Below are positions 1 through 5,036 of a stretch of DNA of 5,036 bases, piece by piece. The position numbers were made by a program, and so were the translations under genes. Position 1 is the stretch's first letter, and each line of letters begins with the position of its first letter. The notes under the pieces were generated by a model. The model was not told the origin of the DNA. It saw only the letters and a program-made list of their open reading frames with translations, and did not search any database. The stretch lies in NCBI GenBank assembly GCA_017459225.1, contig JAFUDL010000089.1:1-5036 (forward strand), written 5' to 3'. The stretch comes from Kiritimatiellia bacterium. Its GTDB lineage: Bacteria > Verrucomicrobiota > Kiritimatiellia > RFP12 > UBA1067.

Positions 1-391
1 CCTGTGCGCCGATCCTGTCGGCGGCGTCCTGCACGTCCTTGGCGGTGGCGGGCGGTAGCGAGGAGAAGGCGATCTCGGAATCGCGCTCGCGCTCGCGGCG
101 GCGGCGGCATGCCTCGGCGATGTCGGCGAACGATCGGATCAGGCGCTCGAGGCACGTGTCGAGGCGCCTCACCCAGTCCACCAGGGCGTACATGCCCGAG
201 TTCGGCGCGCTCCATGCGTACACGAGATGCCCCAGCTGCGTGACGGCGTTCGTGAAGGCCGGCGAGTCGAAGCACTTCTCCAGCTCGTGGACGAGATACC
301 GCGTGGTGAACTCCAGCTCGCGCATCTTGCAGCAGTGGGCGGGGAACTCGCCGGGGTTGTAGCGCTTGACGATGGCGATGGGAATGAACAG
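1..391 (-). CDS. Unrecognised protein, partial (C-terminal end outside window, N-terminal end probably lost)
   Basis: I do not recognise this protein. Reading the - strand from 391 down to 2 gives 130 open codons with no stop, and almost every codon ends in G or C, as expected for a real gene in G+C-rich DNA. The competing + strand frames are Arg/Ser-rich and look like shadows. The segment begins with a short hydrophobic stretch (LFIPIAIVKRYNPGEF), then looks mostly helical (LEFTTRYLVHELEKCF, LVYAWSAPNSGMYALVDWV). A basic run (CRRRRERERD) lies near residues 95-104. No convincing start codon with a ribosome binding site exists: CTG at 391 has none, and the first ATG (325-323) also lacks one and falls inside the well-composed region. 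The frame stays open upstream to a TAG at 520-518, but codon use there becomes A/T-ending, so real coding probably stops near 391-400. I infer a gene truncated at its 5' end by the event that brought in the DNA to the right. Exact boundaries and function are unknown. Confidence 0.55.
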   Translation of the reverse strand, partial: MFIPIAIVKRYNPGEFPAHCCKMRELEFTTRYLVHELEKCFDSPAFTNAVTQLGHLVYAWSAPNSGMYALVDWVRRLDTCLERLIRSFADIAEACRRRRERERDSEIAFSSLPPATAKDVQDAADRIGAQ

Positions 392-411
392 AAAATTGGC
401 ATAACTTACAC

Positions 412-440
412 TTGACGGGAGGGGGGCTTTTGGGTAAGAT
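412..440 (+). promoter_or_regulatory. Candidate sigma70-type promoter
   Basis: TTGACG at 412-417 matches the -35 consensus TTGACA at five of six bases. After a 17-base spacer, TAAGAT at 435-440 matches TATAAT at four of six. It lies just right of the composition break. If active it would transcribe rightward with a leader of roughly 400 bases before hsdR and antisense to the nuclease remnant. The G-rich spacer is unusual for a strong promoter, so this is only a candidate. Confidence 0.35.
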
Positions 441-533
441 ATGTACTCAACAGTGAAATAAAGGTGGGTTTTAAATCTACAAGTCAAAGTGAAGGGGAAA
501 AAGATAAAATCGCGGCTCTATTGCCGTTTCAAG

Positions 534-768
534 AACGCCTTTTTCGGGGTGGTCATGGTGGCGCTGTCACTCGTCAATGTGTGCGATGGCAAAACGCCTG
601 TCCGCTCGGCGCTTCTCCGGTACGTCGATTCATTGCAAACGGATTTTGTGCTGTTTTTTGGAGGAGTAGGGGATGGTGAGCGTGTCGCCATTGGCCACCT
701 TCACGGCGTGGTCGACGAGGTCGAAAGAGGACGAACGGTGGTCATCAGGGGCGCAAAAGGCGTTTTGC
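534..768. repeat. Dispersed short repeats of AACGCCT
   Basis: GCAAAACGCCT occurs at 589-599 and, inverted, at 758-768, the latter inside the palindrome at 751-770. A shorter relative, AACGCCTTTT, occurs at 534-543 and is also matched inverted within that palindrome. The copies bracket the nuclease remnant. Their length (10-11 bases) is only marginally above chance for a region this size, so they may mean nothing. Confidence 0.25.
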
Positions 769-794
769 GCTCCAGTTCCTTTTTGTCGTGTACT
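574..794 (-). pseudogene. Decayed SNase (thermonuclease) domain fragment
   Basis: The - strand from 794 down to 633 is open and includes SSFDLVDHAVKVANGDTLTI, then KKQHKIRLQ, a TGA stop (632-630), and IDVPE (629-615). This is the signature of the staphylococcal-nuclease family of Ca2+-dependent phosphodiesterases: the NGDT motif contributes a metal-binding Asp, and R-x7-E (IRL...IDVPE) corresponds in spacing to Arg35, Asp40 and Glu43 of S. aureus nuclease. The TGA falls at the Leu38-equivalent position, where most homologues have Gly; a GGA-to-TGA change would explain it. After PE the family pattern (SGQAF) continues in another frame (606-592), then stops at 576-574, so a net frame change lies between 615 and 606. 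No start codon, signal peptide, or second catalytic Arg (Arg87-like) region is visible. It reads as a fragment broken at both ends and inactive. SNase assignment is firm for the 704-615 core; the outer limits are approximate. Confidence 0.72.
751..770. repeat. Perfect inverted repeat, 8-bp arms, 4-base loop
   Basis: Arms GCGCAAAA (751-758) and TTTTGCGC (763-770) flank the loop GGCG. The hairpin is stable at its G+C-rich base, but no T run follows immediately (the nearest, TTTTT, is at 780-784, nine bases on), so it is a poor rho-independent terminator. It lies about 80 bases before the hsdR start, just upstream of the candidate promoter elements, and so could be a regulator binding site. It also overlaps the 5' part of the nuclease fragment, so chance cannot be excluded. 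Confidence 0.45.
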
Positions 795-833
795 TCAACT
801 TCTTATAGTCTTAAATTATCGGAAGATTATAAT
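783..833 (+). promoter_or_regulatory. Candidate hsdR promoter region
   Basis: Two -10-like hexamers lie before hsdR. TATAAT at 828-833 is a perfect consensus, but transcription would begin near 840, giving a leader of about 11 bases with the Shine-Dalgarno at its very 5' end, and no -35 stands out at the right distance. TATAGT at 804-809 (five of six) would give a leader of about 35 bases and has TTGTCG (783-788, four of six) upstream with a short 15-base spacer. The A+T-rich block supports a promoter here, but which hexamer is used is open. Confidence 0.4.
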
Positions 834-839
834 TTCAAT

Positions 840-844
840 AAGGA
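840..844 (+). promoter_or_regulatory. hsdR ribosome binding site
   Basis: AAGGA ends six bases before the ATG at 851. This decides the start: an in-frame TTG at 845 would overlap the site's spacer and have no Shine-Dalgarno of its own, so ATG 851 is preferred. Confidence 0.75.
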
Positions 845-850
845 TTGCCT

Positions 851-3800
851 ATGAGCGGCAGATTCAACGAGAACACCCGCGTTCAGGTTCCGGCGGCACT
901 TCATCTGTGCCGCCTCGGATACACATACCTCGACGCCATTGGTGAGGATGACTATGAACCAAACACCAATATTCTCGTGAAGGTGTTTCGTGAAGCGGTT
1001 GCAAGGCTCAATCCCGATATCACGGAAGACAGAGTAAATGCCTTACTGTCAGAACTCGTGCAAGCGGCAAAGAACGATGACTTGGGACGCGAGTTCTTCC
1101 AGAAGATCACTGCCACGAGCGGCGAGCGAGTCATTGATTTCGACAACCCCAGCAACAACTCTTGGCATTGCACGACTGAGTTCACCTGCGAGAATCCCGA
1201 AACTCACGACAATTTCCGGCCCGACATAACGTGTTTCGTAAATGGTCTGCCGCTCGCGTTCATCGAGGTCAAGAAGCCAAACAACCACGAGGGTATCCTC
1301 GCCGAGCGCGAGCGCATCAACAAGCGGTTTCGGGTCAAGCCCTTTCGCCCGTTCCTGAACGTCACGCAGTTGATGATATTCTCCAACAATCAGGAGTACG
1401 ACACGGCGAATGTCGTTCCCGTCCAGGGGGCGTTCTACGCGACCATCGCCAAGGAACATACCTTCTTCAACGTCTTCCGCGAGAAAAGCCCCAACATCCT
1501 GCGAGAATCCGGATACATCGAGGAGATCGGCGACGAGGTGCAAAAGCGCATCCTGAAACACCGCAACTGCATCCCCATCCGGGAGGATCCCGCGTACCAG
1601 ACAAACAAGTCCCCATCGACCCCCACGAATCGGATCATCACCTCGATGCTGTCGCGCCGCCGCTTTCTGTTCCTGTTGCGCTATGCGTTCGCCTACGTGG
1701 AAAAGACGTTGGAGCTCGCTGACGGCACGAAAGTGGAGAAGCTCGAAAAACACATCATGCGCTATCAGCAGCTCTTTGCCACCCTTGCCCTGCGGCAGAA
1801 ACTCTCCGAGGGCGTCAAGGGCGGCGTGATCTGGCATACGCAGGGGAGCGGCAAGACGGCGTTCGCCTACTACAACGTGAAGTGCCTCACCGACTACTAT
1901 TCCGAGCGGGGCACCGTCGCCAAGTTTTTCTTCATTGTCGACCGCCTCGACCTCCTCGAGCAGTCCGTCGACGAGTTTGCCGCCCGTGGACTTATGGTGC
2001 AGACAGTCCAGAGCCGCAAGGACTTGATGGACAAGGTCAAGGACAACACGCCGTTCTACAATCCTGAGGGCAAGCCGGAAATCATCGTTGTCAACATCCA
2101 GAAGTTCAAGGAGGACCATGCACCCGTCGTGATTGAAGGGGGGTACAACACGCGTCTCCAGCGCGTGTTCTTCATAGACGAGGCGCATCGCGGCTACAAT
2201 CCCGCCGGTTCATTCCTCGCCAACCTCCTCGAAGCGGATACGGACGCTATCAAGATCGCCATGACGGGGACGCCGCTCCTCTCCGACGAGCGGGCCTCCT
2301 GGCGCGTGTTCGGCGACTACATCGACACCTACTACTACGACAAGTCCATCGCCGACGGCTACACGCTCAAGCTGATGCGCGAGGACATTGAAACGGAATA
2401 CCGCGAGCGCATCTCCAACATTCTCGCCACGCTTGCCGGAGACGTCGAGGTTAAGAAGTCCGACGTCAAAAAGGACAAGATCATCGAGCATCCAAATTAC
2501 CTCAACGGACTTCTCGACTACATCTTCTCCGACATGCGGAAGTTCCGCATCCAGAAGGACTGCCCGCAGGTGGCCGGCATGATCGTCTGCGAAACCAATC
2601 CGCAGGCCCGTGAACTGTATCGCCTGTTCGTGGAGCGCAATAGGCTGGAGAACCTGCCGCCGGGGACAAAACCGTTCAAGGCCGTCCTCATCCTTCACGA
2701 CGAGGGCGACAAGGAAGAGCGCAAGGGCTCCATTGCCGAGTTCAAGAAAACGGAGTCGATCGATTTCCTTATCGTTAAAAAGATGCTGCTGACCGGAGTC
2801 GACGCGCCCCGCCTGAAACGGCTCTACCTCTGCCGAAAGCTCGACGGGCACGACCTCCTCCAGGCCCTGACCCGTGTCAACCGCCCGTACCGCGACTTCC
2901 GATACGGCTACGTGGTGGACTTCGCCGACATCAAGGAGAACTTCGTCGAAACGAACAACCGCTATCTCAAGGAACTCCACGACGCGATCTACGGACGCGA
3001 CGCCGAGGACGACTTAGATGACGGAACCAACCCCGGTGTACTGCTTGCGTCAAAGGAAGAGATCGAGGCCAAGCTCGAAAACCTCAAAGACGCTCTCTTC
3101 ATGTACGACATCGACAACAAGGAGGTGTTCCGCAAGCAGCTTGATGCCGATGAAGACAAGTCCCACCTCCTCTACCTGCGACGTACCCTCGAAGAGGCGA
3201 AGGCGCTCATGAATCAGATTCGCAGCTTCGGCGATGACGAACTGAAGGACAAAGTGCGCAATCTTGCTCCCGATGCCGTCCCGCAGCTTCTCGCGGAAGT
3301 CAACCACCGCATCGAGCGAATGAACCTCCTTGACGGACTTGACCGTTCCGAGGACGTTGCCGGTATCATCAACGAGGCCTTGTCGCAGATGGAGTTCACG
3401 TTCCGCTGCAAGGGCAAGGAGGAACTGGAGTTCCTTTTCAACGACCTCAAAGACCACTACCAGAACGTCCGCCGCGAGTTCGAGTCCAACTTCGACCACA
3501 ACGAGGACAAATACGTCAATCTCCTTTCCGAGTTCAAGTCGTTCTTCCGGGAGCGCGGTTTCGCGCCGCAGACCGTCGCCGAGGCGAAGGAGGCCATTGG
3601 CTACATGGACGGCGTGATGGCGAAGATTCGCGAGATCAACCGCTTGAACAATATGCTCAAGCGCAAGTACCACGATGACGAGAAGTTCGTCCGCATCCAC
3701 AAGCGAATCCGCGAGGAGAACGCCAAGCGGTCGATCCCGCCGGAGAAGCCCGTAATCTCCCTGCGCGAAGTGGAGGTTATGGAAAACCTGAACCGCGTGA

Positions 3801-3994
3801 AGGCGATGATAGACGATACGATCTATTACAACGTCCACGTGCTCGGCAATCCGCCGGTGTTCAACCAGGACGTGCTTCGCGCCGTCAGCCTGAAGCTGAA
3901 CGAGATGGACATCAAGGCTTCGCTTGACGACCGCAAGTTCATCCAGCGGCAGATAGCGGAGGAATACCTCGCGGACTATGATTTGGCCGGTTAG
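851..3994 (+). CDS. hsdR: Type I restriction enzyme, HsdR (R) subunit
   Basis: HsdR is the motor and nuclease of a type I restriction complex. Bound to HsdM and HsdS, it translocates DNA using ATP and cuts far from an unmethylated recognition site. The 1047 residues fit the family's usual length. The N-terminal PD-(D/E)xK nuclease shows D125 (RPDI) and E139-V-K141 (FIEVKK). A linker with the conserved RRRFLFLLRYAFAY stretch (269-282) leads into a superfamily 2 translocase: Walker A TQGSGKT (330-336), DEAH box (443-446), motif III MTGTP (471-475), motif V near LLTGVDAP (646-653), and motif VI QALTRVNRPYR (671-681). Residues from about 730 to 960 are charged and helical, including possible coiled coil, as in the C-terminal region that docks on the methyltransferase. 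All key catalytic residues are present, so it looks functional. The QxxxY motif often found after the nuclease core is not obvious. Start ATG 851 is chosen for its AAGGA site. It is first in an operon with hsdM 10 bases downstream. Large antisense open frames across it are shadows. Confidence 0.96.
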   Translation: MSGRFNENTRVQVPAALHLCRLGYTYLDAIGEDDYEPNTNILVKVFREAVARLNPDITEDRVNALLSELVQAAKNDDLGREFFQKITATSGERVIDFDNPSNNSWHCTTEFTCENPETHDNFRPDITCFVNGLPLAFIEVKKPNNHEGILAERERINKRFRVKPFRPFLNVTQLMIFSNNQEYDTANVVPVQGAFYATIAKEHTFFNVFREKSPNILRESGYIEEIGDEVQKRILKHRNCIPIREDPAYQTNKSPSTPTNRIITSMLSRRRFLFLLRYAFAYVEKTLELADGTKVEKLEKHIMRYQQLFATLALRQKLSEGVKGGVIWHTQGSGKTAFAYYNVKCLTDYYSERGTVAKFFFIVDRLDLLEQSVDEFAARGLMVQTVQSRKDLMDKVKDNTPFYNPEGKPEIIVVNIQKFKEDHAPVVIEGGYNTRLQRVFFIDEAHRGYNPAGSFLANLLEADTDAIKIAMTGTPLLSDERASWRVFGDYIDTYYYDKSIADGYTLKLMREDIETEYRERISNILATLAGDVEVKKSDVKKDKIIEHPNYLNGLLDYIFSDMRKFRIQKDCPQVAGMIVCETNPQARELYRLFVERNRLENLPPGTKPFKAVLILHDEGDKEERKGSIAEFKKTESIDFLIVKKMLLTGVDAPRLKRLYLCRKLDGHDLLQALTRVNRPYRDFRYGYVVDFADIKENFVETNNRYLKELHDAIYGRDAEDDLDDGTNPGVLLASKEEIEAKLENLKDALFMYDIDNKEVFRKQLDADEDKSHLLYLRRTLEEAKALMNQIRSFGDDELKDKVRNLAPDAVPQLLAEVNHRIERMNLLDGLDRSEDVAGIINEALSQMEFTFRCKGKEELEFLFNDLKDHYQNVRREFESNFDHNEDKYVNLLSEFKSFFRERGFAPQTVAEAKEAIGYMDGVMAKIREINRLNNMLKRKYHDDEKFVRIHKRIREENAKRSIPPEKPVISLREVEVMENLNRVKAMIDDTIYYNVHVLGNPPVFNQDVLRAVSLKLNEMDIKASLDDRKFIQRQIAEEYLADYDLAG

Positions 3995-4000
3995 AAAGGA
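3995..4000 (+). promoter_or_regulatory. hsdM ribosome binding site
   Basis: AAAGGA begins directly after the hsdR TAG stop and ends four bases before the hsdM ATG. The whole intergenic gap is only 10 bases, with no room for a promoter or terminator, so hsdM is cotranscribed with hsdR and may be translationally coupled to it. Confidence 0.75.
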
Positions 4001-4004
4001 TCTT

Positions 4005-5036
4005 ATGGCAGACAGCATCATCGAACAGTCAACAAAGGAACTCATCGACTCGCTCAAGCAGTCGTGCGGCAGCTTCGGCCTCGGCAACGACGGCAACGAG
4101 TACAAGATCATCGTCCAGGTGTTCCTCTATAAATACTTCAACGACAAGTTTGGCCACGAGGCAAAGAAAATCGCCGCCGAGGGCTACGGCAAACGGCTCG
4201 CTTCCAGCCCGAAATGGGATGCCGCATACGACAATTTCACCGATGACGAGGTTGAAGACCTGTTCGCCTATCTGCCGCCATCGACTCCTAAATTGCGTCC
4301 GCACCAGACAATCGCCCACCTCTACAACTCGATGACGCAGGGCGACTTCTCGGTTCTCTTCGATTCCACATTGCGCGAAATCGCCACCCTCAACGCCGAT
4401 ATCTTCTCGATTGCGACCGACTCCAAGACGAAGATAACCGTCTTCGACAACTCGCTCATCGCCGGGACGATAAACGACCCCACCAAGCGCGACGATTTCG
4501 CCCGCTCGTTGATGCGCCATATCGCCGACCCGAAGGCCAACTTCGAGCCGATGTTCTCCGAGAAGTATGATTTCTTCTCAACGATGTTCGAGCATCTCAT
4601 TAAGGACTACAACAAGGACGGCGGCGGCAAGTACGCCGAATACTACACTCCGCGTTCGATTGCGCAGATCATGGCGAAGCTTCTCGTCGGGCGTGATACG
4701 AACCTTCGCGGCGTAACGTGCTACGATCCGTCCGCCGGCTCCGGCACGCTCCTCATGGCCCTCGCCCACCAGGTCGGCGAGAACCGCTGCACCATCTACT
4801 CGCAGGACATCTCGCAGAAGTCCTCGCAGATGCTCCGCCTGAACCTGATCCTGAACAACCTCGCGTCGTCGATCCAGAACGTGGTGCAGGGCAACACGCT
4901 CCTGAAGCCCGGCCACCGCAATCCCGACGGTTCGCTCCGCATGTTCGACTTCGGCATCTCCAATCCTCCGTTCAAGCTCGACTTCCCGGAGGAACGCGAG
5001 GCCATCGCAAAGGACACGGTCCGCTTCTGGGCCGGA
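4005..5036 (+). CDS. hsdM: Type I restriction-modification methyltransferase, HsdM (M) subunit, partial
   Basis: HsdM transfers a methyl group from S-adenosylmethionine to adenine N6 in the half-sites chosen by HsdS. Two HsdM plus one HsdS protect host DNA and, with HsdR, form the restriction complex. The 344 codons seen begin with the typical N-terminal helical domain (IIEQSTKELIDSLKQSCGSF, then YKIIVQVFLYKYFNDKFG at 33-50). The catalytic domain follows: EYYTPR (212-217, motif X-like, usually EFYTPR), DPSAGSGTLL (241-250, motif I, methyl-donor binding), and ISNPPF (318-323, motif IV NPPF, adenine-specific catalytic site). These are intact and in the gamma-class order. The frame is open to the window's last base, so the C-terminal part is missing; from the long N-terminal region I expect a total of about 500-700 residues. 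Start ATG 4005 has AAAGGA four bases upstream and lies 10 bases after hsdR. Gene order is R then M, with hsdS expected next. Confidence 0.96.
   Translation, partial: MADSIIEQSTKELIDSLKQSCGSFGLGNDGNEYKIIVQVFLYKYFNDKFGHEAKKIAAEGYGKRLASSPKWDAAYDNFTDDEVEDLFAYLPPSTPKLRPHQTIAHLYNSMTQGDFSVLFDSTLREIATLNADIFSIATDSKTKITVFDNSLIAGTINDPTKRDDFARSLMRHIADPKANFEPMFSEKYDFFSTMFEHLIKDYNKDGGGKYAEYYTPRSIAQIMAKLLVGRDTNLRGVTCYDPSAGSGTLLMALAHQVGENRCTIYSQDISQKSSQMLRLNLILNNLASSIQNVVQGNTLLKPGHRNPDGSLRMFDFGISNPPFKLDFPEEREAIAKDTVRFWAG

Larger units (their letters stand above)
392..850. other. Non-coding/decayed stretch upstream of hsdR
   Basis: This 459-base stretch carries no intact gene. Positions about 395-520 are distinctly A+T-richer than the DNA to the left and contain poly-purine runs (for example a G run at 421-426 and an A/G-rich segment at 488-507). 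Positions about 574-794 hold a broken SNase-like fragment on the - strand. Positions about 785-850 are A+T-rich again and look like the promoter and leader of hsdR. The longest + strand open frame here (489-854, GTG start) runs antisense to the nuclease fragment and resembles no family I know. Confidence 0.6.

Noticed and set aside
60..120. Simple-sequence GCG/CGG-rich run suggestive of a repeat or phase-variable tract
   Set aside because: It is imperfect and encodes the basic RRRRERER segment of the - strand protein, so codon use explains it.
39..362. + strand open frame of 107 codons in the left region
   Set aside because: It is Arg/Ser-rich with no ribosome binding site; the - strand frame over the same DNA has strong G/C third-position bias and a protein-like sequence.
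630..632. In-frame TGA at a position that is usually Gly in SNase homologues, as if TGA were read as Gly (genetic code 25)
   Set aside because: hsdR and hsdM read fully in the standard code without in-frame TGA, the G+C-rich DNA is unlike the known code-25 lineages, and the nuclease fragment also has a frame break and no start. A nonsense mutation in a pseudogene is simpler.
751..784. Rho-independent terminator at the palindrome
   Set aside because: The T run (780-784) starts nine bases after the stem instead of directly after it, and no gene on the + strand ends just upstream.
1..850. tRNA gene or direct-repeat attachment site marking an integration edge
   Set aside because: I found no tRNA-like cloverleaf and no convincing direct repeat at the composition break; the right-hand edge is outside the window.
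1049..2188. Long - strand open frame (379 codons) inside hsdR
   Set aside because: It is a shadow of the hsdR reading frame, Leu/Val/Asp-rich as antisense frames of G+C-rich genes are, and resembles no family I know; the + strand frame has complete HsdR motifs.
3050..4111. Long - strand open frame (353 codons) across the hsdR/hsdM junction
   Set aside because: It is antisense to two well-supported genes and shows the same low-complexity shadow composition.

Overview
The right 85% of this window is the start of a type I restriction-modification operon on the + strand. It holds a complete hsdR (restriction/translocation subunit, 1047 codons, 851-3994) and, 10 bases later, the first 344 codons of hsdM (DNA N6-adenine methyltransferase subunit, from 4005). 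hsdM runs off the right edge. The specificity subunit HsdS, which the system needs, is not visible and is expected downstream.

The left 15% is different. From position 1 to about 391 the sequence is strongly G+C-rich and reads as an unrecognised protein on the - strand, with nearly every codon ending in G or C. That gene leaves the window at its C-terminal end and appears to have lost its N-terminal end near 391-400. From about 395 to 520 the DNA turns A+T-rich, and the 392-850 stretch holds no intact gene. Within it, on the - strand, is a decayed staphylococcal-nuclease-like (SNase/thermonuclease) fragment. It keeps the metal-site motif and the R...D..PE catalytic motif, but an in-frame TGA sits where most homologues have Gly, and the frame is lost soon after the PE. 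The rest of this stretch contains candidate promoters, a perfect 8-bp-arm inverted repeat (751-770) and the hsdR ribosome binding site.

The simplest reading is a bacterial genome with moderate to high G+C in which a restriction-modification module (hsdR-hsdM-...) has landed next to, or inside, older genes. It would have left one truncated gene and one nuclease pseudogene on the opposite strand. The composition break near 395 is a good candidate for the left edge of that module. Taxonomy cannot be fixed from this window. The Shine-Dalgarno sites (AAGGA, AAAGGA) and standard genetic code fit an ordinary bacterium. I found no CRISPR array, tRNA, rRNA, insertion sequence or transposase. The main system is a known type, so the novel content is mostly in the short region to its left.
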